Shown one piece after another: positions 8,426 through 17,390 of a stretch of DNA of 49,254 nt (the stretch's first letter is position 1; each line of letters starts with the position of its first letter). The notes under the pieces were generated by a model that made no database searches, was not told where the DNA came from, and saw nothing but the letters and a program-made list of their open reading frames with translations. The position numbers and the translations under genes were made by a program. Source of the stretch: Bryobacterales bacterium (GTDB taxonomy: Bacteria > Acidobacteriota > Terriglobia > Bryobacterales > Bryobacteraceae). The stretch covers positions 1 through 49,254 of the forward strand of contig JAEUQE010000036.1 of assembly GCA_016789785.1 (NCBI GenBank), read 5' to 3'.

Positions 8426-9145
8426 ATGTCCAAGATTACTCAGACAAGCCGCGTTGGCACAGAAAGCCTGGTAACTCCGAAGAATCGCGCCGTTCGCACG
8501 CGTTCCGGTGGAAACGAAACATTCCAAAACGCAATGGAAAAACTGACGAATGCTCGACGTCCTGTCGAAACTTCGACGCTGCGGACGCCGTCAGTCGCCA
8601 TCCGAGGCAGCCAGGGAAGTGAGTCACCTTCGCCGGGCAGCCGTGCAATCCAAGTGACTACCCATCAGACTGCTCGCAGTGAGACGAATCGTACGCCCGT
8701 CCCGGTGGCAAACCGGTCGAATCCATCCACAAACCAGACTACCAATCAGAACACGCCGCAAGTTGTCCAGTCACCATTCAACGTTCTTGGTCTCCCTGTT
8801 CGCACGAGCCCAGCGCCGACGGCGGCGGACGTTGCCAAGAATCCACAACAGTACGCTGGCACCTCTTTTGATCCCTCCCGATCGATTGCTGGCCCGTGGT
8901 CGCGGGCGGCGGCCAACCAGATCGATGACAACTCCGCACCCGCAGGGTTCGGTCTGGGCTTTGGATGGACTCCGGAGATGTACGCTGCGCACACGGGCGC
9001 AAACCAGCCACCCGAGGGTTCTCTGGCAACTACGAACCCTGACGTTTTTGTCATGCCATCGGGCGCAACTTGGCATCGTCCAGGCGCGAGAGTCGAAGGG
9101 ACGTGGGCCGTCCTAACGGAACCGGCAGAGAGAGGCCGCGGCTGA
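8426..9145 (+). CDS. Hypothetical Ser/Thr/Asn/Pro-rich protein
   Basis: 239 residues, not recognised. The N-terminal 110 residues are low-complexity and polar (Thr, Ser, Asn, Gln, Pro, with many Arg) and have no signal peptide. The C-terminal half is more ordered: FDPSRSIAGPWSRAAANQID, GFGLGFGWTPEMYAAHTGAN and FVMPSGATWHRPGARVEGTW. The composition resembles secreted or flagellum-associated export substrates such as hook-length rulers, and the gene abuts the flagellar island, but that is only suggestive. Start codon ATG with a poor ribosome-binding site. Confidence 0.5.
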   Translation: MSKITQTSRVGTESLVTPKNRAVRTRSGGNETFQNAMEKLTNARRPVETSTLRTPSVAIRGSQGSESPSPGSRAIQVTTHQTARSETNRTPVPVANRSNPSTNQTTNQNTPQVVQSPFNVLGLPVRTSPAPTAADVAKNPQQYAGTSFDPSRSIAGPWSRAAANQIDDNSAPAGFGLGFGWTPEMYAAHTGANQPPEGSLATTNPDVFVMPSGATWHRPGARVEGTWAVLTEPAERGRG

Positions 9146-9195
9146 AGAGGCTGAAGGCGGCTGAAGACCCGGCCTTGCGAGAAGCCGCGCTGTAA

Positions 9196-10062
9196 TCAGG
9201 AAAGAGCGGCACGGATCGCTTGGAACTCGCGCTGAAACTGGGTCTGCAGATCTCCCTCATCCACCTGCCACACAGCCAGTGACGGAAGATCGGTGTCCGC
9301 CGGACCTCGTGTGCACGCGGAAGTGGGAGATTCCTCGCCGCTGATCCGGTCATGCGCACATCGCAGTAGCAAACCTAGCGAAACTGGCTGGTACTCGGTG
9401 ATCGGCGCGATGCGGTGTTCCCGTACCCCGGATACGATCGGCTCGGGAAGCCGCCAACGCTCGAGGGCCGCCGCGCTCAGGTCGGTCAGCGGAAAGCCCA
9501 GTATCTCCTTCTCAACCTCATTTGAGGTCACGAGGCAACTGCGGTGAAGCATGACGTGCAATTCATCGAAAAGGTGAGGCAAGGCACACGCCAGTAAGAG
9601 GTGGCCGATGCTGTGAAGCAGGCCAGCCGTGAACGCCCCTTCGGCGTAGACCGTAGTGATGCGTTGCGCCAGCAGGTCGCTCATTGTTGCCGCAGCCACA
9701 CAGTGGATATTGAAATCGACGCGGGATAGCCGCTTTGCAGTGATGGGTCTGGTGAGGAACCGCCCTACCGACGCTCCGAGAGCGATATTCCGGACACGTT
9801 GGATCCCCAGCAGGGTGACCGCGCGAGACACCGAACTCACCTTGCCGGAGTAGTGATAGACCGGTGAATTGACGACTCTTAGAACCCTGGCCGCGATGAG
9901 TGAATCCGTCTCGATGATTTCCGCGAGTTTCTTAAATGAGGCACCGTCATTGTGTAACTCAGCCAGGAGGCGGCTGAGCACCGGCGCGAAAGGTAATAGG
10001 CTGTCGAGTGAGTTTAGGGACAGATCAAAAGCGTTCACGGGACGAGCCACAGAACAGAGCAT
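9196..10062 (-). CDS. HDOD domain-containing protein
   Basis: 288 residues. Residues ~20-215 match the HDOD fold: LPFAPVLSRLLAELHNDGAS, a KLAEIIETDSLIAARVLRVVNSP helix pair, and the diagnostic VSSVSRAVTLLGIQRVRNIAL. The HD-type metal site is degenerate (HSIGHLLL where catalytic HD-GYP proteins have HDIGK), so it is a non-catalytic signalling protein, as usual for HDOD. Such proteins act in c-di-GMP and motility or chemotaxis signalling in other bacteria. It lies 80 bp downstream of motB in the same direction, so it could be a tail gene of the flgB-motB operon; that is inference. The ATG at 10062 has AGAGG only 2 nt away, so a slightly later GTG start is possible. Confidence 0.85.
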   Translation of the reverse strand: MLCSVARPVNAFDLSLNSLDSLLPFAPVLSRLLAELHNDGASFKKLAEIIETDSLIAARVLRVVNSPVYHYSGKVSSVSRAVTLLGIQRVRNIALGASVGRFLTRPITAKRLSRVDFNIHCVAAATMSDLLAQRITTVYAEGAFTAGLLHSIGHLLLACALPHLFDELHVMLHRSCLVTSNEVEKEILGFPLTDLSAAALERWRLPEPIVSGVREHRIAPITEYQPVSLGLLLRCAHDRISGEESPTSACTRGPADTDLPSLAVWQVDEGDLQTQFQREFQAIRAALS

Positions 10063-10142
10063 GTCCTCTTATCGGTGGACGATACGAACAATTCTAAGGA
10101 AATCACTGGCGCTTTTTTGATGGAGATTTGGACCCGAAGAAG

Positions 10143-10955
10143 TCAATGCGATGAATTGGAGGCGCGAGTACTGGAGCTACCTGCGGGCAGTGCTTGCGGG
10201 GAAGAGACTTGCGCCTTCTTTCCGGCGGGCACCGCATCCATGTACCTCACGATGATAGACACACGGCGATTATTCGGATTCAGAGAGTCTTCTTTGTAGC
10301 GCAGATGCTGATCCGCGAAGCCTCGCACCTGGGCGACCTGGTTATCCCGGATACCATTCTGCTGCATGATGCGGCGGGCGGAATTGGCCCGGTCCGCGGA
10401 CAACTCCCAGTTCGTATAGGAGCCTTGTCCGCCGAAAGGCTTCGCATCCGTGTGGCCCTCCAGGTAGATCTGATTGGGCAGTTTTCCAAGCTCCTCCGCC
10501 AGCGTAATCAGCAGACGTTGCCCGGTGTCGCTGGGACTCACCTTGGCACTGTCGAAGAACATTCCAGCGTCGTCTTCCATCAATTCGATCCTCAGTCCCT
10601 CGGCGGTAATCGTGATCTGAATATGATTCTTGATCCGCTCGAAATTGGTCATCTGCTTCAGAGCGCCTTCCAGTTTCTCCTTGAGTTGAGCCATGTCGTC
10701 CTTGTGGATCGGCAACGCTTCGCCAACGCCCGCCAAGGTAGAGCCGGAGAGTTTGCCGGCGCCGCTGGGGTCCTGGAAGTAACCGCCGACCGCCTTCTTC
10801 ACTTTCTCGTCAGCGGAGAGGAGCCAGAGCACAATGAACAGCGCCATCATCGCAGTGACGAAATCCGCGTAGGCTACCTTCCATGCGCCGCCATGGTGGC
10901 CGTCGTGATGAACCTTTTTCTTGACAATAATGATCGTCGTCGGATGTTCCGGCAT
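10143..10955 (-). CDS. motB: Flagellar stator protein MotB (E. coli MotB type)
   Basis: 270 residues. The N-terminus IIIVKKKVHHDGHHGGAWKV precedes one membrane helix, AYADFVTAMMALFIVLWLL, whose Asp31 is the conserved ion-binding residue of the stator channel. After a plug/linker the periplasmic OmpA-like peptidoglycan-binding domain is complete: IYLEGHTDAKPFGG, NWELSADRANSARRIM, VRGFADQHL, NPNNRRVSIIVRY. The N-terminal motif is the E. coli type, unlike the second copy at 20955-21761. It starts 9 bp after motA and is the last gene of the flgB operon. A Ser/Thr-rich C-terminal tail follows the OmpA domain. Confidence 0.96.
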   Translation of the reverse strand: MPEHPTTIIIVKKKVHHDGHHGGAWKVAYADFVTAMMALFIVLWLLSADEKVKKAVGGYFQDPSGAGKLSGSTLAGVGEALPIHKDDMAQLKEKLEGALKQMTNFERIKNHIQITITAEGLRIELMEDDAGMFFDSAKVSPSDTGQRLLITLAEELGKLPNQIYLEGHTDAKPFGGQGSYTNWELSADRANSARRIMQQNGIRDNQVAQVRGFADQHLRYKEDSLNPNNRRVSIIVRYMDAVPAGKKAQVSSPQALPAGSSSTRASNSSH

Positions 10956-10964
10956 GACACTTCT

Positions 10965-11834
10965 CTAGGCTGCGGCAGCAGCGCCTCCACCCTTCACAGC
11001 AGTTTCCATCTCCTTGAAGGTGGGACGGACGTGCGAGGGCACCGAGCGCCGGGCGAACTCCGTGGCAACCAGCGGCGGCGCCCCTTTCGCGAAACTAATC
11101 AGTCCAACACGCAGGCATTGGTAGTATTGCGCTTCGTCGTCGTTCAGCCGGCCCATGTGGGATGCGAGCGGCCCGAAGAATCCGTAGCACATCAAGATGC
11201 CGAGAAAAGTGCCAACCAGTGCCGCAGCCACCTTGTGCCCGATCTCCTCGGGCGGCCCCCCCAGCGCCCCCATGGTGATCACGACACCAAGGACCGCCGC
11301 GACAATCCCCAGTCCAGGCAGAGCGTCCGCAACGCTGGACAGAGCCTTCACCGGAAGCATCTTTTCATGATGGTGAACCTCAACGTCCATCTCCATCATC
11401 TGGTCGAGGTCGTGGTTGTTGATCCCACCGGTGATCAGCATTCTCATCGTGTCGCAGACAAAGTGAAGCGCGTGATGGTCGGAGACCAGCTTTGGATACT
11501 TGCCGAATAACTGGCTCTTGGTGGGCTCCTCCACATCAGGCTCCAGCTTCGCCAAACTGTTTTTCCGCGCGTAGGAAAAAAGCTCGTTGAGCATTTTCAG
11601 AGTTTCCAGATAGAAGGCTTTCGTGCAGCGGCTGCCCTTGAATACGGCCAGAATGCCTTTCACGATAGCCATCACCGTGGGCAGGGGATTTGCGATGAGC
11701 ATGGTGCCGAAGGCTGCTCCACCGATGATGACGAGTTCTGCCGGCTGCAAGAGGACTAACAGGTTGCCATGCTCCAGCAGGTACCCGCCAATCACTGCGC
11801 CGATCACTACGAGTATTCCGACAATGCTCAGCAT
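10965..11834 (-). CDS. motA: Flagellar stator protein MotA (E. coli MotA type)
   Basis: 289 residues with four membrane helices: two N-terminal (IVGILVVIGAVIGGYLL; ELVIIGGAAFGTMLI) and two after a ~90-residue cytoplasmic loop (LPGLGIVAAVLGVVITMGAL; KVAAALVGTFLGILMCYGFF). The loop carries the charged residues that contact FliG. The C-terminus SFAKGAPPLVATEFARRSVP with HVRPTF is the E. coli MotA style. It forms the ion channel with MotB encoded next. It follows fliJ by 44 bp, placing stator genes in the same operon as the basal-body genes, which is unusual because motAB are normally late genes. Confidence 0.96.
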   Translation of the reverse strand: MLSIVGILVVIGAVIGGYLLEHGNLLVLLQPAELVIIGGAAFGTMLIANPLPTVMAIVKGILAVFKGSRCTKAFYLETLKMLNELFSYARKNSLAKLEPDVEEPTKSQLFGKYPKLVSDHHALHFVCDTMRMLITGGINNHDLDQMMEMDVEVHHHEKMLPVKALSSVADALPGLGIVAAVLGVVITMGALGGPPEEIGHKVAAALVGTFLGILMCYGFFGPLASHMGRLNDDEAQYYQCLRVGLISFAKGAPPLVATEFARRSVPSHVRPTFKEMETAVKGGGAAAAA

Positions 11835-11878
11835 ATGCGCTTACACTCTAGGTTGGTCGTGATTCTCATCGATAGAAT

Positions 11879-12355
11879 CTACCCGTTTTCCATTGAAATG
11901 CAGTCCGCTAACTCTGCTTCCATGACTGCGATGTGCCGGGCAAGGAAGTTCTCGGTGGCCAGCGCCTCTTCCTCCTTGCTTTGTTCCCGGGTCCACTCGG
12001 ACTTCCGCCGGAGACGCAGACGGTCGATCATCTCCACCTGGCGGCGGGCGGCCGTCACGTTCTGAAGCTGAGCCGCAATCCGGTTGGAACAACCGAGCAG
12101 CAAGGATTGCAAGCGGGTGATCTCGTTCTTCATGTGGATCTGGTAGGCCGCTAGAGAGCGCAGGTCCGTTCCGCGAATTTCAGTGGAGCCCACCGTGCCA
12201 GCACGGGCGAGGTTCCAGGAACGGCCGATTGCCGCAATCTCCTTGAGGAGTTGGTCCCTCTCCGCATGCAGTTTCTGGAGTTGCAGTTCTTCGATTTTTG
12301 CCTTGGTCTGGTACCAGGCAAGAACGCGCTGCAGACGAAAGTGGAAACCCTTCAT
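11879..12355 (-). CDS. fliJ: Flagellar export chaperone/ATPase stalk protein FliJ
   Basis: 158 residues, almost entirely predicted coiled coil: FHFRLQRVLAWYQTKAKIEE at the start is the FliJ signature, with heptads through LQLQKLHAERDQLLKEIAAI to the end. FliJ is the central stalk of the FliI ATPase ring and carries export chaperones to FlhA. The start ATG overlaps the fliI stop (ATGA), indicating translational coupling. Confidence 0.9.
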   Translation of the reverse strand: MKGFHFRLQRVLAWYQTKAKIEELQLQKLHAERDQLLKEIAAIGRSWNLARAGTVGSTEIRGTDLRSLAAYQIHMKNEITRLQSLLLGCSNRIAAQLQNVTAARRQVEMIDRLRLRRKSEWTREQSKEEEALATENFLARHIAVMEAELADCISMENG

Positions 12356-13701
12356 ATCTGCCCCGCCAGTGCGAGCAGGCGCCCTGCCGTCTCCTCAGGC
12401 TGTGTCCATTCCCGAGGTTTCTGCGTAAGAAAGTCACGGATTATTTCCCTCATTTGAATGCTCTTGTCCAGGCGCGGATTGACACCGGCAACGTGCGCTC
12501 CGAGTTGGATCAGATCGGAGGAATCGCGGTAGAGCGCCATCAGTTCCCGGATCTTGTTGGCGGCGTCCATCTGCTCGGGTTGGCTCACCCTGGTACTGAG
12601 CCTGCTCACCGAGTGGAGAATATCGATGGCCGGATAGTGGCCCGCGGCAGCCAAATCGCGGGAGAGGATGATGTGACCATCGAGGATGCTGCGGACTGCG
12701 TCGCAGATCGGCTCGTTGAAATCGTCCCCTTCCACCAGCACGGTGAAAAAGCCGGTGATGGACCCATTCGGGAAGTTGCCCGCACGCTCGAAGATCTTTG
12801 GCATGAGCGCAAAGACAGAAGGTGTGTAACCTTTCTGGCTTGGCGGCTCGCCAGAAGCCAGTCCGATCTCCCGCTGTGCCATCGCGAACCGAGTTACAGA
12901 GTCCATGATGAGGAGAACGTTGGCCCCCTTGTCGCGGAAGTACTCCGCAATGGCGACGGCGACGAAACAGGCGCGAATGCGCACGGGAGCAGGACGATCC
13001 GACGTCGCGGTCACCACCACGCACCGCTTGCGGCCTTCCTCTCCAATCTCGTTCTCCACAAAGTCGCGCACTTCCCGGTTGCGTTCACCGATCAGTGCGA
13101 CTACCGTTACGTCCGCGGAATTGTGGCGGCACATTGACCCGAGAAGTGTGCTCTTCCCAACACCGCTCCCGCCGAAGATGCCAACACGCTGTCCAAGGCC
13201 GCAGGGCAGAAATCCGTCGATGGCGCGGACGCCAGTGCCGATCGGCTGGGTGATGTGTTCGCGTTCGAGCGGACTAGGCGGCGCTTTGTAGAGTTCGTAG
13301 TATTCCTCGCCCACGATGGGATCACCTCCGTCAATCGGCTCGCCCATCCCATCGAGAACCCGGCCCATCAGTTCCGGCCCTACCCACAAGCCGGAGGCTT
13401 CATTCCGCGCGACAATCCGGTCGCCCAGTTGGAGGCCGTCTGTCTCCTCCAAAGGCATCGACAGCACACGTCCATTGCGAAAGCCTGTCACCTGCGTGCG
13501 AATGCGGCGTCCGGTCGAGGTGTGAATCTCACAGAAATCTCCCACGGCAGCGGCCGGTCCTTTCGATTCCACCAGAAGGCCCACCATTTGCGTGACGGAG
13601 CCCGTCCAAGGAATCGGTTCCACGTGCTCCAGTGTTTGAAAGTACGACTGAAGGTTCAGCTTGGCATCAGCTACGAATGTTGAGCCGGTCGCAGAATCCA
13701 C
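12352..13701 (-). CDS. fliI: Flagellum-specific ATPase FliI
   Basis: 449 residues. Walker A GGSGVGKST at residues 177-185, then VALIGERNREVRDFVENEIG, Walker B strand VLLIMDSVTRFA, and SQKGYTPSVFALMPKIFERA. This is the ATPase of the flagellar type III export apparatus, homologous to F1-beta. The GTG start at 13701 is preceded by AAGGAG with a 6-nt gap, inside the end of fliH, so the two genes overlap by 35 nt. The family's N-terminal FliH-contact region is present. Confidence 0.97.
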   Translation of the reverse strand: MDSATGSTFVADAKLNLQSYFQTLEHVEPIPWTGSVTQMVGLLVESKGPAAAVGDFCEIHTSTGRRIRTQVTGFRNGRVLSMPLEETDGLQLGDRIVARNEASGLWVGPELMGRVLDGMGEPIDGGDPIVGEEYYELYKAPPSPLEREHITQPIGTGVRAIDGFLPCGLGQRVGIFGGSGVGKSTLLGSMCRHNSADVTVVALIGERNREVRDFVENEIGEEGRKRCVVVTATSDRPAPVRIRACFVAVAIAEYFRDKGANVLLIMDSVTRFAMAQREIGLASGEPPSQKGYTPSVFALMPKIFERAGNFPNGSITGFFTVLVEGDDFNEPICDAVRSILDGHIILSRDLAAAGHYPAIDILHSVSRLSTRVSQPEQMDAANKIRELMALYRDSSDLIQLGAHVAGVNPRLDKSIQMREIIRDFLTQKPREWTQPEETAGRLLALAGQI

Positions 13702-14335
13702 GTTCGATCTCCTTCAGTTGAACTTCTATCGAGGCGTCCAGGCTGCCGCGCTCGGTGTCGAACAGGAATTCCCCGGGTAGCAGGGTTCCGTCCTCCACCA
13801 CTTCCAGTTTGCGGACGGGCTCCAACCGGTCGACCGCGCCTTGCACCGCCGCAGCCGTGGAGGAGTGCGCTCTCACTCTTAGGCATTCGATGCCGCTCAT
13901 CCGATGGAGTGCGGCGGTTACGATTCCCTCAATGGCGGAGGCATCGAGACTCAGTTCCCGATACACGATTCGCCGGGCGACCGCGATGGAAAGTTTCACC
14001 ACATCTTCTTCCGCGTCGCGCCGGAGCCGGGCGCGGAGATGGCTCAGATCCGCCACAGCCTTCGCGATGCGATCGGTGTGCGCCTGGATCTCGGCGGCGA
14101 ACGCTTCCCTCGCCTTGGATTCGCCCTCCGCCAAGCCCTGTTGGTAGGCATCCTTCACATGGGCCTCCAGTTCGAGCACCTTCCTCTGGAACTCCACCAA
14201 TGGAATTGCCTGGATTTCATCAGCCTCCTTGAGTTTCGGGCCGGAGCGGAGGGGCGCGGGAGTTTGCATGGCGGATTCCCACTTTCGCCACCCAACCGGC
14301 TCGGCACGCACGGCCGTAAGTACTCTAGACGACAT
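13667..14335 (-). CDS. fliH: Flagellar assembly protein FliH
   Basis: 222 residues. A poorly conserved N-terminus is followed by a long amphipathic helix (FQRKVLELEAHVKDAYQQGL then AEGESKAREAFAAEIQAHTD) and the C-terminal FliH/V-ATPase E-subunit-like domain (RDAEEDVVKLSIAVARRIVY, VRAHSSTAAAVQ, DGTLLPGEFLFDTERGSLDA, QLKEIERGF). It tethers FliI to the C-ring protein FliN. The start overlaps the fliG end by 11 nt, with GAGGGAG upstream. Position between fliG and fliI agrees with the canonical order. Confidence 0.93.
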   Translation of the reverse strand: MSSRVLTAVRAEPVGWRKWESAMQTPAPLRSGPKLKEADEIQAIPLVEFQRKVLELEAHVKDAYQQGLAEGESKAREAFAAEIQAHTDRIAKAVADLSHLRARLRRDAEEDVVKLSIAVARRIVYRELSLDASAIEGIVTAALHRMSGIECLRVRAHSSTAAAVQGAVDRLEPVRKLEVVEDGTLLPGEFLFDTERGSLDASIEVQLKEIERGFCDRLNIRS

Positions 14336-15380
14336 ACTGCTGTGCTCCCTCGCCCTTTACACTCAGGACGCCTTCGGCCTCCATCTCCCGCACCAGGTCG
14401 AGAATCTTTTTCTGCGCGGCTTCCACATCCTTGATCTTTGTGGGGCCCAGAGCCTCCATGTCCTCGAGAAGCATGGCGGCTCCGCGTTGCGACATGCATT
14501 GCGTGAAGTGAGTCCGCAGGTGCTCGCTTGTGCCCTTGAGTGCCACGGTAAGCAGTTTCCGGTCGACCCGGGACACGACTTCTTTCATGCCGTTGGAGTC
14601 GATCAATAACAAATCCTCGAACACAAACATCAACTGCCGGACAGATTCCGCCAACTTGGGGTCCTGTGCTTCGATCGATTCCAGAATTTCTTTCGCACTT
14701 GCCGCATCGAGCTGATTGAGAACGTCCGCTACAGCCCGTACGCCGCCGAAGCTCTCGCGTTTGAGTTGGCCGAATGCGTTGAGCTTCTTCCCGATGATGG
14801 TGACGATCTTCTGGATCACGTCCGGGGAGATGTGTTCCAGGCTGGCCATGCGCAGGGTAACGTCGGATCGCACCTGCGGAGACATCGCCCGCAGCAGATT
14901 CGCCGCGCTCGTATTCGTAAGGCGGCTCAGCACAATCGCGATAGTTTGGGGATGTTCAGCTTCCAGGATCTTCGCCAGTTGCTGCGGTTCCGCTTTCTGG
15001 ATTGTGCGGAAGTGAGAGCTTTCGCGGATTGCGGTAATCGGAAGCCGCTCCAGGATCCTCCCGGCGGTTTCAGTACCGAAGGTGTTGGTCAGAAGGTTCT
15101 TCGCGAAGTCGACTCCACCGCGCAGTTGAAAGCGGCGCTCCGAGGTGAGTTGCTCGCATTCCAGCAGCACCGCACGTGTCTGCTCCGCCGGAATGACAGG
15201 CAGAGAGGCCATGGCTAAGCTGACCAGTTGCACTTCTTCCTTCGCCAACTGCTTGAGTAACTGTGAACTGAGATCTTCCCCGAGTGCCGCCAGCAGGACC
15301 GCTGCCTTCTGCGCGCCCGAGACGACATGCCGTGATCCGGCCGGAACTGCTGGAGCCTCAAGTGTTTGAATCTGTTTCAT
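14325..15380 (-). CDS. fliG: Flagellar motor switch protein FliG
   Basis: 351 residues, full length. The N-terminal domain that binds FliF has SGAQKAAVLLAALGEDLSSQ. The middle domain carries the EHPQ motif (residues 142-145, LEAEHPQTIAIVLSRL). The C-terminal torque domain has FEDLLLIDSNGMKEVVSRVD and HFTQCMSQRGAAMLLEDMEA, the charged helix that meets the MotA loop. The ATG is preceded by GGAGG in the end of fliF. The only unusual point is Thr for the common Arg after EHPQ. Confidence 0.97.
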   Translation of the reverse strand: MKQIQTLEAPAVPAGSRHVVSGAQKAAVLLAALGEDLSSQLLKQLAKEEVQLVSLAMASLPVIPAEQTRAVLLECEQLTSERRFQLRGGVDFAKNLLTNTFGTETAGRILERLPITAIRESSHFRTIQKAEPQQLAKILEAEHPQTIAIVLSRLTNTSAANLLRAMSPQVRSDVTLRMASLEHISPDVIQKIVTIIGKKLNAFGQLKRESFGGVRAVADVLNQLDAASAKEILESIEAQDPKLAESVRQLMFVFEDLLLIDSNGMKEVVSRVDRKLLTVALKGTSEHLRTHFTQCMSQRGAAMLLEDMEALGPTKIKDVEAAQKKILDLVREMEAEGVLSVKGEGAQQYVV

Positions 15381-15386
15381 GTTTGA

Positions 15387-17057
15387 TCAAGCCTCCGCGT
15401 CTTCCGCAAGCCAGCCACGCACCACGTTCAAATAGACTTCCTGGCTCGCTGACGCCTGTTGGCGTGCCTTCAAAATCAACTCCATCGTTTGATCCTCGGC
15501 GACTCCCGCGGCCAGAAGCTGAGGGGCGCCGGCGGAAATGCGCTGCGATTCGGCTTGTGGAAGGCTGCTCTCTGCCGGAGGCCCAGCTAGAGCTTTCATT
15601 ACTTCGCCGGGAGGAAGAGGGGTTCCGGAGTTCTTACGCTTCAGAGCGCGTTTTCTAAGGAACCACCCGGCAGCAGCCAGCACGAGAACAACTAGCACGC
15701 TGCCTCCAGCAACAGCGTGCCAGAACCAGGGTTGTTGCTGGAATTTCGTCCAAGGATTCAGCGGAGGGGCTGCCGGAGTCTGGGTGGGTGCCTGGGCTGG
15801 TGGTTCGATCGCCATGGTCGACTCGAAGGGCAGACTCTCTACGATCAATGCATCTCCCCGCTCTTCATCGATTCCGATCGCGCCGGCCACCAGTTCCCGG
15901 ATCGACTTCATCCTCTCGGCACTTGGCGGCGTGAGGACTCGCGTCATCCCCTTGTCTGTCTTCTGCCATGAGACCACCTGATCGAGAAGTACGGATGCGG
16001 AGATCTTTTTCAAAGTGCCCTGGGGCAGCTTCACGTGCCGCGTGACTCGGCTGGTTTGGTAACTGATCGTCTCACTGCGGCGAGTGGTCCCGCCCGGACT
16101 GGTGGGCGGACGGGAGGTTGGGCGCGGAAGAGACGATGCTGTACCCGGTACACCGGTAGCCTGGGCAGTCTGCATCAGGGACTCTTCCGTGCGCGTGGAG
16201 TTCGTCATCACGGAGCGGTCCGGATCAAACGATTCCTCACTCTGTTCGCCGCTCGTGAAGTCGCACTCCACAGACACGCCTGCCCGGAACTTGTCCACTC
16301 CCAGCAAAGGCTCCAGTGTTGAGCTGATCTTTCGAACCATGTCCGTCTCGAGTTTCTTCTGAAAGTCGAGCATTGCATCCGACGGCTCGACGCCGTCGCC
16401 AACCGCGGCACGGCGCGGACGGCTCAGCAAGTTGCCCTTCATGTCGAGCACGGACACAAAGTCTGGCTTTAGGCCTTCGACGGCGCTCGAAACGAGGTGC
16501 GTAACGGCGATCACGTTCTGCGGCGTAAGAGTCATTCCCGGACGAAGGCGAACCATCACACTCGCCTTTGCTTCCTGACGCGATTCCAGGAAAACCGAGT
16601 CCTTCGGCATGGTCACGTGAACGCGCGCCATTTCCACTTCCGCCAGCGACATTACCGAGCGTTCGAGTTCGCCTTCGACGGCGCGGCGAAAGTTCACCTG
16701 CTCGGCGAAGTCCGTGGTGCCAAAGTTCGTCCGGTCGAAAAGCTCAAATCCGATGCGCCCGCTGCGTGGCAGACCAGCCGACGCCATTTCCAGTCTCAAC
16801 TCCGCCACACGTTCCGACGGGACACGGATGCTGGTTCCACCTTCGCTGAGCCGGTAGGGTACACCCGCTTCTTTTAGCTTCTGCACCACACCGGCGGCGT
16901 CCTCCTGCGATAGAGAAGTGAACATGGGGCGGAAGTCGGACTCCTTCTGCCAGTTCAGCAGAGCCGCCAGCGCAAGACCGGTGGCGGCCAGCGCCAACAT
17001 TATTGCGGCCTTCTGTTTCCAGGACAGGGAGTTGATGAGGGAGATGATCTGTTGCAT
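15387..17057 (-). CDS. fliF: Flagellar MS-ring protein FliF
   Basis: 556 residues. Membrane helix 1 at about residues 16-37 (AAIMLALAATGLALAALLNW), the YscJ-like ring-building motifs (EDAAGVVQKLKEAGVPYRLS, RSGRIGFELFDRTNFGTTDF, FRRAVEGELERSVMSLAEVE, ARVHVTMPKDSVF), a Pro/Thr-rich linker, helix 2 near 447-467 (HAVAGGSVLVVLVLAAAGWF) and a C-terminal tail whose last helix (NVVRGWLAEDAEA) is the FliG-binding segment. It houses the export gate. It sits 24 bp after fliE. Confidence 0.97.
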   Translation of the reverse strand: MQQIISLINSLSWKQKAAIMLALAATGLALAALLNWQKESDFRPMFTSLSQEDAAGVVQKLKEAGVPYRLSEGGTSIRVPSERVAELRLEMASAGLPRSGRIGFELFDRTNFGTTDFAEQVNFRRAVEGELERSVMSLAEVEMARVHVTMPKDSVFLESRQEAKASVMVRLRPGMTLTPQNVIAVTHLVSSAVEGLKPDFVSVLDMKGNLLSRPRRAAVGDGVEPSDAMLDFQKKLETDMVRKISSTLEPLLGVDKFRAGVSVECDFTSGEQSEESFDPDRSVMTNSTRTEESLMQTAQATGVPGTASSLPRPTSRPPTSPGGTTRRSETISYQTSRVTRHVKLPQGTLKKISASVLLDQVVSWQKTDKGMTRVLTPPSAERMKSIRELVAGAIGIDEERGDALIVESLPFESTMAIEPPAQAPTQTPAAPPLNPWTKFQQQPWFWHAVAGGSVLVVLVLAAAGWFLRKRALKRKNSGTPLPPGEVMKALAGPPAESSLPQAESQRISAGAPQLLAAGVAEDQTMELILKARQQASASQEVYLNVVRGWLAEDAEA

Positions 17058-17081
17058 GCGGGTAACCGTGAAGTGGACAAG

Positions 17082-17375
17082 TTACATCTGCATTCGCATG
17101 ATTTCCTGATACGCCTGAACCGCTTTGTTGCGAACCTGCAGCGCAAGCTCGAGTTCCATCTCGGCGCGCTGGACCGACAAGGCGACCGAGTGCAGTTCCT
17201 GATTGTCGCCAGTGAGGAAGGCGTGGGTGGTCTGTTCGGCATGTGCCCGGGACGCTTCCACTCGTTCGATGGCGTTTGCAAGGATGTTCTGGAAACCTTC
17301 CTGCTTGCCAGGAGTCCGTGTGGAAACATCGGGAGCAGGAACTGCGGCGGGCCGGACTAAGGAGACTGGTAACAT
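17082..17375 (-). CDS. fliE: Flagellar hook-basal body protein FliE
   Basis: 97 residues from the ATG at 17375, chosen because GAGGA lies 8 nt upstream; a GTG directly after the flgC stop (17390) would add five residues. The C-terminal half is diagnostic: FLTGDNQELHSVALSVQRAE, MELELALQVRNKAVQAYQEI and MRMQM at the end. FliE joins the MS ring to the rod and is the first export substrate. Confidence 0.95.
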   Translation of the reverse strand: MLPVSLVRPAAVPAPDVSTRTPGKQEGFQNILANAIERVEASRAHAEQTTHAFLTGDNQELHSVALSVQRAEMELELALQVRNKAVQAYQEIMRMQM

Positions 17376-17390
17376 GACGGGATTCCTCAC

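Noticed and set aside
10194..11510. 438-codon plus-strand frame across motB and motA
   Set aside because: Antisense shadow of two unambiguous stator genes.
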